Source of the DNA: Elgaria multicarinata webbii | Lineage: Eukaryota; Chordata; Lepidosauria; Squamata; Anguidae | Direction: 5' to 3' | Length of the DNA stretch: 64,000 bases | Assembly (NCBI RefSeq): GCF_023053635.1 | Contig: NC_086180.1 | Location: 1,216,001-1,280,000 of the forward strand | Shown here: positions 11,513 to 22,545 of the stretch, piece by piece | How the letters are laid out: each line of letters starts with the position of its first letter | How positions within the stretch are numbered: position 1 is the stretch's first letter | Translations under genes and position numbers: made by a program | Notes under the pieces: generated by a model | What the model was told of the DNA's origin: nothing | The model's input: the letters and a program-made list of their open reading frames with translations, nothing else | Database searches by the model: none

Positions 11513-12201
11513 CCTGGGTCCAGCTCCAGCTGAGAGCCCCCTCCCTCCTGCTACCAACTGCCTCTGCAGAGGCCACCAGTGAGGGAGGAAGCAGCAGCCA
11601 GGCACCTCTCCACCGTGCCTGGGTCCAGCTCCAGCTGAGAGCCCCCTCCCTCCTGCTACCAACTGTAACTGCAGAGGCCACCAGAGAGGGAGGAAGCAGC
11701 AGCCAGGCACTTCTCCACCGTGCCTGGGTCCAGCTCCAGCTGAGAGCCCCCTCCCTCCTGCTACCAACTGTAACTGCAGAGGCCACCAGAGAGGGAGGAA
11801 GCAGCAGCCAGGCACCTCTCCACCGTGCCTGGGTCCAGCTCCAGCTGAGAGCCCCCTCCCTCCTGCTACCAACTGTAACTGCAGAGGCCACCAGTGAGGG
11901 AGGAAGCAGCAGCCAGGCACTTCTCCACCGTGCCTGGGTCCAGCTCCAGCTGAGAGCCCCCTCCCTCCTGCTACCAACTGTAACTGCAGAGGCCACCAGT
12001 GAGGGAGGAAGCAGCAGCCAGGCACTTCTCCACCGTGCCTGGGTCCAGCTCCAGCTGAGAGCCCCCTCCTTCCTGCTACCAACTGTAACTGCAGAGGCCA
12101 CCAGAGAGGGAGGAAGCAGCAGCCAGGCACCTCTCCACCGTGCCTGGGTCCAGCTCCAGCTGAGAGCCCCCTCCCTCCTGCTGTCCCCTGTAACTGCTGA
12201 A
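11513..12201. repeat. Minisatellite, 105-bp unit, about 6.5 copies
   Basis: Units start at 11513, 11618, 11723, 11828, 11933, 12038 and 12143, each with CCTGGGTCCAGCTCCAGCTG. Copies differ at a few diagnostic sites (CCAGTGAGGG versus CCAGAGAGGG, CACCTC versus CACTTC), and the first copy has CTGCCTCTGC where the others have CTGTAACTGC. Because 105 is a multiple of three and the unit lacks stops in two minus-strand frames, frames of over 220 codons stay open; I treat these as by-products. Confidence 0.95.
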
Positions 12202-12279
12202 CTTTCCAACTAAGATTGTAGTGCCTGAGTTTGCTTTCCTTTCCCCCCTCCTCCTCCTCCCTCCCAATCCCCTTTCCTT

Positions 12280-12410
12280 TTGTGTCATGTCTTTTAGATT
12301 GTAAGCCTGTGGGCAGGGACTGTCAAGAAATACTTTTGTAAGCCGCCATGAGAGCCTTTTTTGGCTGAATGGCGGCATAAAAATCCTTAAATAAATAAAA
12401 TAAATAAAAA
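12280..12410 (+). mobile_element. L2-type LINE 3' tail
   Basis: TTTTAGATTGTAAGCCTGTG, GGCAGGGACTGTC, GCCGCCATGAGAGCC, TTTTTTGGCTGAATGGCGGC, then an AATAAATAAAAT tail. Related ends lie at 54985-55135 (plus) and 45390-45460 (minus). Confidence 0.75.
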
Positions 12411-14460
12411 TACTCGGGCAGAGACAGGTACACACCATCCGGATTGACCCCCTACAGTCACAGCTGGTTCAAAAAATGCTGCCCCACCTGCCTTATGGAT
12501 GGAAGCGACATGTTGTTGCTATCATCTTTTGAAGCTCATCATGAAACCCTGTTTTCTTTATTGAACTCTGGGACCTTCAGGGGTCAGGTGGAATCACCAG
12601 ATGATGTGTGGTTAGCCCACCTTATTGTACAATCTCATCAGTGCAGCCAACGAGTGTCTGATGTTTGCCTCAGAAGGTTCTGTTGGTGGGGCAGCAGGCA
12701 GGGCTTCCCACTTCCATTCTCTTCCAGGCTGCAGCTCCCAGGGGGCCGGGCCGGGCTTGTGACTTGCAGACACCTGGAGCCCTTCTCATCAGCTACTCTT
12801 AAAGGATGCGGGTTCTCCAAGCCCGGGAGGGGCTGAAGTTGAACAGCGCCTGGAGCTGGAAAAGGCCCAAGAAAAGGTGGGGTTAGCCCAGCCCTGATAG
12901 CTATTTATGCTCACTGGGGAAGCCATGGTGAGACCTAGGGACCGGGACCGCAAAGCCTGGCCAGTGCGCCAGGTTAGCGGTGTCCAAGCGAGACACCCAC
13001 ACCCACATAGAATCATAGAATATTGTGCCATGCTGAGAAGCAGGCTACCTCTGGGTGTCAGGTGATGCTTAGGCTGAACCCAATGCATTTGGCTGACCAT
13101 GCTTGAAATCAGCACACAGGGTCTCCGCAGGGAGCACGTTTGGTAGGGATCACATGACTCGAGCTGAATCCCAAAGTTCCCCCTGCTGGGGAAGGAAGGA
13201 ACTGCAGAGGTCTACTAGCCAGATGCTGGAGCACTGAAAGCGGACACACACATACACACTCCCCTGTGATAGACAACACAGGATGCCTTGAAGATGGTGT
13301 GTGGGTGGGTGGGGGGTGCACACACACGTGTGACTTGCCTACAACAATCCCTTTAAGACCCTTTTAATTTGCTGGAAACAGCGGCCCCGTGACCCGGGAG
13401 CAGCCTGGGGTCAGGCCCAGGATTTGGAAAGCCAGAGCTGAGCTCTGTTTTTAATTTGGAGGGCTTTGCAGGTTGCGGCTGGAGTTTTGAGCCTTGTCAG
13501 CAAATTGGCGAACGGTGCCCAGGTCCCAGAGAGCAGGATGGAGGTCAGGCTGAGCCCTGGAGCAGAGATGGTTGGACCCGGAGGAGCTGCTGGAGGGGAG
13601 CTTGGGCTTCCCCCAAAATACAGGCAGGGAAGAGTGTCCTTCTTGCTCCCCAGCTGTAGGCCTAAAATGCTTCACCGGGACCAGGATTGGCCAAGACATT
13701 TTGCCCCCCTGGGAGCTCCTGGGCGGAGCATGAGAAGGGCCGACGCACGCGGCCCAAGGCTTGGCCGAGAGGTCCTGAAATCTGCCTCTCAGATCGTGGG
13801 TGGCTTCAGGGTGGCTCTGGAAAACACCTCCCCCAAAGGCCTGGGCGTAGTGCGCACCCAGGCCAGGCCCGGCCCCCCCGTTCAGGCGCAGCCTTGAGGC
13901 TGCAGCTCCAGGCCATGTCAGCCTCCCTTCTACAAGGACCGCAGGCCTCTGACCTAGAAACCATCTCTCTTTGACCATTCTCACGACCCTTCCTACAGTT
14001 GGCTGGCAGGAGCCACTGCCATGACATGATGTGATACTTCCACCCACCCACCCCAACTGACCCTGTGAGGCAGGATGATTATAACACCAAGACTGCCAAA
14101 TCCCCCTCCATCTTGACAGGGCCTGTTTCTCTCAATACTAAGAAATCAAAGCCGGGCACCTGGGAATTGAAGAAGGGCTTTCGAGGAAGTGCTGCTGTAG
14201 GTCAGACAGCAGAACTGTGGTGACCTTGTGGACACGCCATTGGTGACATGTGGCATTTCGGGACAGCTCTGTCCGGCCTCTGCTTTCTCCTACCATAGAA
14301 CCATCAGCCCGTCCCCTTTCAACTTGTTGACACGGCAGTCTAAAAAGCACTCCAAGCAAGGGTTTAGCTTGATTGATAGCATCAGACTCTTCAGCATCAT
14401 TTACATTTGATAATAACCTGATTAGCTGGCCTGTAATCCTGAGTCTCTTTGGGCTTGGCA
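12411..14460. other. No recognised gene
   Basis: Two kb of moderately GC-rich, apparently unique DNA. Overlapping open frames near 13451-14056 on both strands show no family. 14385-14440 (TTGATAATAACCTGATTAGC) is AT-rich, homeobox-site-like and repeat-free, so a possible conserved noncoding element. Confidence 0.35.
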
Positions 14461-14493
14461 GTGTGTGTGTGTGTGTGTGCGTGTGTGTGTGTG

Positions 14494-14551
<58 letters not shown>
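14461..14551. repeat. Compound microsatellite (TG)n(CG)n(AG)n
   Basis: A run of TG, a short run of GCGCGC, then a long GA run. The alternating purine-pyrimidine half could adopt Z-DNA and the GA half a triplex. Confidence 0.95.
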
Positions 14552-14554
<3 letters not shown>

Positions 14555-15294
14555 GGCGGAGTGCAAATGTTCCCCCTCCAGCCCAAGGAGGGCAGAGGAT
14601 AAATCCAGACCTATGAGGAGGGACGTGTTAATGCCCCAAACCATATTCCTACAAAGGGCCCAACCCCCACCACCCCCACCCCCACCCCGCCCTGCCCAGC
14701 ACCAGGCAAATTGGCCAGGCAACAAGATCAGAGCAGCTGAGATCAGGAGGAGAGAAAACCGCTCCAGATCAAATTGCATGAGTGGGATGCAATGACAGGC
14801 AGCTGGTCCTCTGTGCCAAGTGAGCACCCATTGGACTTGCCACTGCCCAGATCCCCCCCCCACAGTGCCCCTCCTCACCGAAGTCACAGCTCCCCTGTAG
14901 GAAACTTGGCATCCTCATCTCAGCAGCTGAGCTGGGGAAGAGCAGATGCTGAGAGATGGGGGAGGAGGGGTGTGAACTCCGGGGAAAGACTCCCCTCCTC
15001 TCTCTGGGGACCTTCATGGCAGAGGATTGCTGGCTCTAGGGGTCCACCTGCCAGGGTCCTGTGGACAGGATGGCCTTGAGGGGTGCCTTTGACTGGACAT
15101 AAGGGGAGCAATAACCTATTGCCACGGGGAGGAATTGTTAGGCCATTTTTCCTGAAGCCTTCGGAAAGAGTAGGAAACAGCCAAAAGGAGTGTGTGTGTT
15201 TCATCCTGGATAAGGATGCTGTAATCTAGGGGTCTGTGTGAGAAAAGGTCAGTAAGTGCAGTTTGAGTCACTGAGACAGACAGATAGACATACA

Positions 15295-15296
<2 letters not shown>

Positions 15297-15340
<44 letters not shown>

Positions 15341-15400
15341 GAGAGAGAGACAGAGAGAGAGAGAGACAGAGACACAGAGACAGAGAGACAGAGAGAGAGG
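15297..15400. repeat. Compound microsatellite (CA)n(GA)n
   Basis: About 40 bp of CA repeats followed by about 60 bp of imperfect GAGA/CAGA repeats. Confidence 0.95.
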
Positions 15401-15734
15401 ACTCTGCTAGCTAAGAGAATTTGTGGGGGTGGATTTTGGAATATCTGTTGGAATGTTCAGTACTGTATCTCCACCTATGCTCAACCGGGATACATTGCAA
15501 TCTGTAAATAAACACAAAAATTGCATAATGCCAATACGCTTCCGTGGACTGCCTCCCTTTACTAGAGGGATGACACCATAAAAGAACACACAGAAAAATG
15601 AATCATTTCTTAAAAGCAAGGTGTCAAATACAGATGATGATGATAATGATGATGATGTAACAGTTCTGGCAGATTTCCATAGAAAGGGAAGCCCACAGTC
15701 CAGGAGATACAATGGGAAAACTCTATTTCCAGCA

Positions 15735-15739
15735 AATAT

Positions 15740-15770
<31 letters not shown>

Positions 15771-15870
15771 TTATTTCATTAGTTCAAATATTTATCATCT
15801 GCCTTTCAGCCCATCCGAACATGGCTCTCAAGGCAGTGTCCAAGAAGAGGAAAAAACACATTGAAACAAA
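15735..15870 (-). repeat. L2-like tail, minus
   Basis: A (TTTA)n run followed by TATCATCTGCCTTTCAGCCC and GGCTCTCAAGGCAGTGT, a diverged LINE 3' stem in reverse. Confidence 0.45.
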
Positions 15871-16715
15871 GGTTAACCTTACTTCAGATGGAAGTGTTGC
15901 TTTGGCACAGCACGGCTCCAGTTTAGGGTCTGTGAGTGCCCTTAAATAAATATCCTGGCTTCCTGCCCTCCAGGGCTTTACATTTTAAACCAGTACCTTG
16001 GATTTGTCCTAGAAAACGACTAGTCGTCCGCATAGGTCATGCGGCATCAGTCTTGCAGGCACCTAAGGGCTGGCTCCATTTAGGGGTCAGTTGCCACATT
16101 CTGGACTGGTTGACATTTCCAAACTCTTTAAAATGGGCCCGTGTCACGCACATTAGTGTAGTCGTGTTGAGAAGTTGCCAGAGCATGGCTGATGGTGGCC
16201 AGGTCCCTTGCCTCCAGATACGTAAGCCAGAAGAAGTGGGCAACAAGTGTTCCTGGCCAAAGCCAGGCCAAGTCTGAAGCAAAGGACAAATCTCCCCTCA
16301 CATTCCATGTAAGGAAACCAGCCAGAGTGGCCATTGAATCTTGCTTCAGCATTGGGTGTGGGACTGCATCGTCCACTGTAGCTGAGGGAAACAGGCCAGC
16401 TTAGGGGGTGAGGGCAGGCCATGTGGCAAGCACAACGCTGTCCTCCAGCACCTCCCCACCACTCTCTGCCCCCCACCCCCCAGTATTTGTCACCTGAAGC
16501 AGCAAACTCACTCAGCCCAATGGTAGGGCTGCCCCTGTTCCTGTCTGCAGCTGATACCTAGACCCCCAGCAGAGATGCTGGGCCTAGAAATGCCTCCAAG
16601 TGATAATGCTCATCGCCAAGGAGAAGTGGGGCCACACCTGGGACAGGCATCTTTCCCAGATCCAGCTTAGTGGGAGGCCTCCTCTAAGAGCCGCAGTCTC
16701 AGCTGAGCTGACCAT
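15871..16715. other. No recognised gene
   Basis: Unique-looking sequence with only chance-length open frames on both strands. Confidence 0.35.
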
Positions 16716-16890
16716 AAGAATATAAGAAGTGCCGTACTGGGTCAGATCATGGATCAGTCCACCTAATCCAGCACTGTGGCCAACCAGCTGTTGACAGGAA
16801 ACGCACAAGCAGGACACGGGTGCAACAGCACACTCCCACCCGTGTTCCCCTGCAACTGGTGTACATAGGAATATTGCCTCTGTTCATTCA
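16716..16890 (-). mobile_element. CR1-type 3' end fragment
   Basis: CATAAGAATATAAGAAGTGC, TACTGGGTCAGATCATGGAT, CAGCACTGTGGCCAACCAGC, CACAAGCAGGACACGGGTGC: reverse complement of the subfamily end at 10838. Confidence 0.7.
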
Positions 16891-17002
16891 GCATCAGTTT
16901 GACCCAGTCCATTCAAATGGCCGACTGGGAGGGTGACCTGCCTTTTATTCTATCTGGGTTCGCATGCCTTCATCAGCCAGGCCATCAGCAGAAATGTTAA
17001 GA

Positions 17003-17180
17003 ATATAAGAAGAGTCTTATTGGATCAGACCAAAGGTCCATCTAGTCCAGCACTCTGTTCATACAATGGCTGACCAGCTGTCAGCCAGGGTCCCACAAGC
17101 AGGACACAGGTGCAACAGCACCCTCCGACCCATGTTCCCCAACAACTATAGGCTTACTGCCTCTGATACTGAGAGGTATC
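17003..17180 (-). mobile_element. CR1-type 3' end fragment
   Basis: AGAATATAAGAAGAGTCTTA, TGGATCAGACCAAAGGTCCA, TCTAGTCCAGCACTCTGTTC, ACAACTATAGGCTTACTGCC. A second copy of the preceding type 110 bp away, so a separate insertion or a local duplication. Confidence 0.7.
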
Positions 17181-18049
17181 CAAAAAATGTATGTTTGGGC
17201 TGTCAAACAACAGTAGAAAACAGGCTGCAATTGGACCCTGAGGCCATTTGGACCACTGGCCAAGAAACCAGTCAGAGTCAACAACAAGTTCTCCACTCTC
17301 TCAGTAAGGAAGAGAGGCTTTGAGAGCAGCCACGTGCAGTCTGGGGAGTGAGTGAGATTGAATGGGGATGCCTCCAATGGCCATACTGGCTAGGGACGGT
17401 GGCTGTTGTCTTTCAAGACGTATGGAGGTTGCCTGGCTGGGGAAGGTCTCTTTGGAGCCTTGCTAGAGAATAAGCTGGGCCATCTGGCACTGCAGCCCTC
17501 TCATGTCTTCTCAGCCAGCATCATTCCTAGCCCTGAAGACACACCAAAACTTGGTTTGATGCCGCCAGAAGAGTTGTGTGAAACAAAGGAATGATTAACT
17601 ACAGATGAGACTGGAGGATCAAACACTGGCAGGTGCAGGGAAGATGCACTGGGCAAAACAGGAATCATGTCAAGAAAGCCTTTCCCACAAGACCTGACCA
17701 TCCCAGACACCTTCTTCCCTCAGCTCCGCCTGGTTGATCATCAATCCCTCTCTCTTTGATGCAGCCAGTTGCAAACAGCTGTTCTCCTCTCAAGCACTTG
17801 CTGATTCCCAAAGGATGGGAGCAGCCCTCGCCTGTGGGCCATGATGGGAGCCCTGATGGCAGCAGACTTTCCTTACTCTTCCAGTGGGGTGGGGGAGCTA
17901 TTCCAGGCTCTGGGCAGTTTCTGGTTACCTGTGGCTAGTTTTGAAGAAAAAGATAGGACCCATGAGACAAAAGTACCTCCTCATGTTGAAACGCCAGACA
18001 ACAATCCTTGGGAAGAACATTCCTGCAGCTCTTCAGCTCTGTGTATTTA
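17181..18049. other. No recognised gene
   Basis: Unique-looking; short frames only. Confidence 0.35.
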
Positions 18050-18169
18050 TTATCTTTAATTTGTTTTTAGCCCACCTGTCTTCCAAGGAGCTCAGAGTGG
18101 CATGCATGATTCTCCCAGTTAATCCTCACAATGGTCCTGGGAGGTAGGTTAGGTTGAGAGACACATACA

Positions 18170-18229
<60 letters not shown>

Positions 18230-18310
18230 AGTCCAAGGTCAATCCCTGAGCTGAGTGAAGATTCGAGCTAGGACCCTGCAGTCTCAGAGTCCGGCACACT
18301 CATCACTGAG
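18050..18310 (-). repeat. tRNA-derived SINE (minus) with internal microsatellite
   Basis: TTTTAGCCCACCTGTCTTCC, AAGGAGCTCAGAGTGGCATG, AATCCTCACAATGGTCCTGG, GAGGTAGGTTAGGTTGAGAG, then after a (CA)n(GA)n run AAGTCCAAGGTCAATCCCTG, ATTCGAGCTAGGACCCTGCA and a reversed tRNA-like end. The microsatellite sits at 18165-18228. Confidence 0.6.
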
Positions 18311-18479
18311 AGAAAGGCCCCATTGCATGGGTAACCCAAATAGGCAAATGGACCCTCTTGGGTCACTTGTTCCATTTCCAAGGAAAGGACCAAGGCCTGA
18401 GCCCTCCACACCCGCCTGCTACACTCTTACCTTGTTAAAGGCTCTTTGCTTTCTGCTGTTGCTGCAAAAACCTGCATTC

Positions 18480-18577
18480 TCAGGGCAGGCCCTCCAGATG
18501 TTTTGGCCTACAATCTCCATCAGCTGCAGCCAACATAACCAATAGTGAGGGTTGATGGGAGAGGTAGGCCAAAACAT
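18480..18577. repeat. Fold-back element
   Basis: Inverted arms: CCTCCAGATGTTTTGGCCTA against TAGGCCAAAACATCT, a non-autonomous element directly abutting a CR1 terminus. Confidence 0.6.
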
Positions 18578-18677
18578 CTGTCGGGGATGCTTTAGGGTGG
18601 ATTCCTGCATTGAGCAGGGGGTTGGACTCGATGGCCTTGTAGGCCCCTCCCAACTCTGCTATTCTATGATTCTATGA
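18578..18677 (+). mobile_element. CR1 LINE terminal 100 bp
   Basis: GTCGGGGATGCTTTAGGGTG, GGGGTTGGACTCGATGGCCT and terminal ATTCTATGATTCTATGA. Severely 5' truncated. Confidence 0.9.
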
Positions 18678-18804
18678 GTGCCACATGTTGCCTATCCCTA
18701 CTGCATTAACATGTCTTGACCTGCCATCTGATGGAGGCTGAGTTGGTAAATGGAACAAAATGCTTCCTTTTTAAAAACAACTGAAGGATATTTAATAGTC
18801 TTCT

Positions 18805-18893
18805 CCAACCTGGTGCCCTCCAGATGTGTTGCACTACCAGAATCTGAGAGCTGTAATCTAACACACCTGCAGGGCACCAGGTTGGGGAAGGCT
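18805..18893. repeat. Fold-back element
   Basis: Arms CCAACCTGGTGCCCTCCAGA and GCAGGGCACCAGGTTGGGGA, same family as 39122. Confidence 0.7.
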
Positions 18894-19992
18894 GGGGGTA
18901 TCAACCTATCAAATCTCAGGCCGGATTCAGCTATACTGACTACAGTCGAATGGCTGGGAGGGAACCGTCCGTCCATGACCAAGAGCATGCTGGATGTGCC
19001 CATGGTCCCAGGCTCTGTCCAGGTTGTCCCATTAGCATGGACCCGGTGGCAAAAGGTCCCTGCCAGAGACATGGGATTGCTGCTGCTGCTGCTGCTGCTC
19101 CTCAGAGTAGACAAGGCTGGGCAGGATGAGGCAGCAGCATCCCAGCAAACAGAAGCCTTTGGCAGCCTGCAGGATCTCGATTGGCAGCTATGGAAGGAAA
19201 GTGGTGCTCTGGCCATCGAGTGCTTAGACCACCATGGAAAGGATCAGCCTAGCCACAGCCTGGGCACGGCCACGTGATTTAAGAGCCAAGAAGGCGTTTC
19301 TTCCTTCCTTTGATTAGCGATATAGCAGAAAGATGCAAGGGCCACAGCTGAAGGACATGTTTTGTTCGTGGCTAATTTAACACATTTTTTAAAGTTCAGA
19401 AAAGGGTATTAAAAAGAATCAATTTGTATTTCAGGTGGAATCTCTCCCTGAATGTTCCCCATCATTTTTGGAAGTGTTGCCAATTTTTTAGAATCTTTGC
19501 AGTTGAATCAACTGGAGATTTAATGCCATTTATCGAGAAAATGTGTGCTGCCCTTCAGCGGATTGCCTCATATGTGCTGCTAGAAAGAGCTCCATCCCTG
19601 CCTCCCTCAGGACGATGGTCTGGAGCCTTTGAAAGGCACTTGGCTGGTCTTCCAGCCCCCTCTGCTGGTGACATGCCAGAGATACAAATAACTCTTATTC
19701 CCTAGACTTAAGTCATTACTTCCACCATCGCGAAAGAGCCTGAGGGAAGGAGCTGCCTGACTCTTGCTGTGCCCGTTGGACCTGCAGCCTGAGCCTGTGT
19801 TTGCCTCTGTACCTACCCAGCCAGGTATTTAAGGTGGGGTTGGTGTCATGCTGGCTATGGACCTCCAGTGGTTTCTGCAAACCAAGTAGTCCCTATACCA
19901 CATTGGAAAACATTAGGCAAGAGGACATGTCTGTAACATCTGACAGATCCACCACAGGATCTGGTATCATCAAGGTTCTGCTCATGTAAAAT
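18894..19992. other. No recognised gene
   Basis: A (CTG)n run at 19077-19099. The open frame through it (18750-19277) has no family resemblance and includes a fold-back repeat, so I do not call it a gene. Confidence 0.35.
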
Positions 19993-20192
19993 GGATGCTA
20001 GAATCACAGAAGAATAGAGTTGGAAGGGGCCTATAAGGCCATCGAGTCCAACCCCCTACTCAATGCAGGAATCCACTTTAAGGCATCCCTGACAGATGGT
20101 TGTCCAGCTGCCTCCAGTGTGGGAGAGCCCACAACCTCCCTAGGTAACTGGTTCCATTGTTGTACTGCTCTGACAGTCAGGAAATTTTTCCT
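19993..20192 (-). mobile_element. CR1 LINE 3' end
   Basis: GAATAGAGTTGGAAGGGGCC, GCCATCGAGTCCAACCCCCT, CATCCCTGACAGATGGTTGT, through CCTAGGTAACTGGTTCCATT. It is 5' truncated, with a short internal deletion relative to other copies. Confidence 0.9.
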
Positions 20193-20344
20193 AATTGTGA
20201 ATTATTTTATTTTATTTAAGACTGCTGGAGCCACCACACAGACTACCATTTCAAATCTATTTGATGTACTTCTATCATCCACTGACTGATTAGTACAATT
20301 CCTACTTTGGCTCAATCTTCTCCCAAAAATGGGTCTATGACCCT

Positions 20345-22032
20345 CCTGAAAAAAGTGAAGTACAAGCTGAAGGGGCAGGATTGCAGTTTGAGATTGATAA
20401 AAAAAAATGGTTCAGGAACACCTAATTTCTTTGAACGTGTTCAAATCTCCAGGGCCCAATGAACTGCATCCTAGAGGAATAAAGGAGCTAGCAGAAGAAC
20501 TCTCAGAACCGCTGTCATAGAATCCTAGAACAGCAGAGTTGGAAGAGGCCTACAAGTCCATCGAGTCTATTATCTTTGCAAAATCATGGAAGATGGGTGA
20601 GGTGCCGGACGACTGGAGGAGGGCTAACGTTGTCCCTATCTTCAAAAAGGGCAAAAAGGAGGAACCTGGGAACTACAGACCAATCAGTCTGACATCCATC
20701 CCTGGGAATTTTTTTGGAGCAGATTATAAAGAAGTCATTCTTTATAAAGAAGTCAATCTATAAGCACCTTGAAAACAATGCAGTGATTACTAGAAGCCAG
20801 CATGGATTTGTTAAAAACAAATCCTGTCAGACTAATTTGGTCTCATTTTTTTGATCGGGTAACCTCCCTTGTGGAGTATGGGAATGCTGTAGACGTCATA
20901 TATCTTGTCTTCAGCAAAGCTTTTGACAAAGTGCCCGATAATATTCTGATTAACAAACTAGCTAAAAGTGGGCTAGATGGAACAACTATTAGGTGGATTC
21001 ACAGTTGGCTACAGAATTGGACTCAAAGAGTGCTTATCAACGGGACTTTCTCAAACTGGGGGAAGGTAATGAGTGGGGTACTGCAGGGCTCAGTCCTCGG
21101 CCCAGTGCTCTTTAACATTTTTATTAATGATTTGGATGAGGAGGTGCAGGGAATCCTTATCAAGTTTGCAGATGACACAAAATTGGGTGGGATAGCTAAT
21201 ACCCTGGAAGACAGAAACAAACTTCAAAGTGATCTTGATAGGCTGGAGCACTGGGCTAAAAACAACAGAATGAAATTTAATAGGGATAAATGCCAAGTTC
21301 TACATCTAGGAAATAGAAACCAAATACACAGTTACAAGATGGGGGATACTTGTCTCAGCAATACTACAAACGAGAAGGATCTTGGAATTGTTATAGATCA
21401 CAAGCTGAATATGAGCCAACAGTGCGATATGGCTGCAAGAAAGGCCAATGCTATTTTGGGCTGCATTAATAGAAGTATAGCTTCCAAATTGGATGAGGTA
21501 CTGGTTCCTCTCTATTCAGCTCTGGTTAGGCCTTATCTAGAGTATTGCGTCCAGTTCTGGGCACTTCAAGAAGGATGCAGACAAGCTGGAGCATGTTCAG
21601 AGGAGGGCAACCAGGATGATCAGGGGTCTGGAAACAAAGCCCTATGAGGAGAGACCGAAGGAACTGGGCATGTTTAGCCTGGAGAAGAGAAGATTGAGGG
21701 GAGATATGAGAGCACTCTTCAAATACTTGAAAGGTTGTCACACAGAGGAGGGCCAGGATCTCTTCTCGATCCTCCCAGAGTGCAGGACATGGAATAATGG
21801 GCTCAAGTTACAGGAAGCCAGATTCCAGCTGGTGATCAGGAAAAACTCCCTGACTGTTAGAGCAGTATGACAATGGAACCAATAACCTAGGGAGGTTGTG
21901 GGCTCTCCCACACTAGAGGCCTTCAAGAGGCAGCTGTCAGATGTGCTTTAAGGTAGATTCCTGCAATGAGCAGGGGGGTTGGACTTGATGGCCTTATAGG
22001 CACCTTCCAACTCTACTATTCAATGATTCTAC
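20345..22032 (+). mobile_element. CR1 LINE with reverse transcriptase, long copy
   Basis: Reads, in more than one frame, DDWRRANVVPIFKKGKKEEP, FSKAFDKVPDNILINKLAKS, VLQGSVLGPVLFNIFINDLD, the catalytic [37 protein letters not shown] and LVRPYLEYC, then the 3' UTR to ATGATTCTAC near 22032. The YxDD-equivalent FADD is intact, but the element is frame-broken and 5' truncated, so not mobile. An antisense CR1 end lies inside it at 20516-20563. Confidence 0.93.
20516..20563 (-). mobile_element. Antisense CR1 end nested inside CR1
   Basis: TCATAGAATCCTAGAACAGC, AGAGTTGGAAGAGGCCTACA, AGTCCATCGAGT interrupts the sequence that in the copy at 35425-36745 reads SEPLSIIFAKSW without a break. Confidence 0.85.
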
Positions 22033-22479
22033 ATTGACAGTGGCCATCATTCACCATTTTTAAGTATGGTGGTGTTTTTTGTAATATTGTGTGATGCCCC
22101 TGAGAAAGAAATGTGTTCTTCTACTCTTTAGTTTAGGCTGTATAGATGATGGTGTGTGTTTGTGTGTGTCACGGCCCCTTGGACCTCCTGAAGTTCCTGC
22201 CACTGCTTTTTACAAGAGAATAGTTCAACCAAGAAAAGGTAGCCTACACTAAATAGTAGCAGGAGTCCTAGGAATCCAGTATCAAGGGCCCAGGTGCTAA
22301 AGGTCAGAAAACCAGCAGTAACTGCACAAAACTCCAGGTTTTGACACGTTTTGTACAAAGGCTCTGATGTCATGTCTATCACGCTGAAACAGAAAAATGG
22401 AAGGAGAATTGCCAAATATGGCGAACTGCCGCTCATGACTGAAAACAGTGGGATGGATCACTACCAGAGTCATCAATTA

Positions 22480-22545
22480 AAATATAAGAGCTTTGGCTAT
22501 TGGGTGGTATAGAAATGCAATAAATAAATAAATAAATAAATAACA
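22480..22545 (+). mobile_element. L2-type LINE 3' tail
   Basis: AGAGCTTTGGCTATTGGGTG, GTATAGAAATGCAATAAATA and an (AAAT)n tail. Confidence 0.7.

Noticed and set aside
11450-12209. Long minus-strand frames (over 220 codons) as a repetitive protein gene
   Set aside because: They lie wholly in a 105-bp minisatellite whose unit is a multiple of three; two frames are open equally, and there is no family resemblance or gene context.
18750-19277. 175-codon plus-strand frame
   Set aside because: Crosses a fold-back repeat and a CTG run; no homology or splice support.
20802-21647. 281-codon reverse transcriptase frame as a host gene
   Set aside because: Part of a truncated CR1 LINE; another copy with the same protein lies at 35941-36732.
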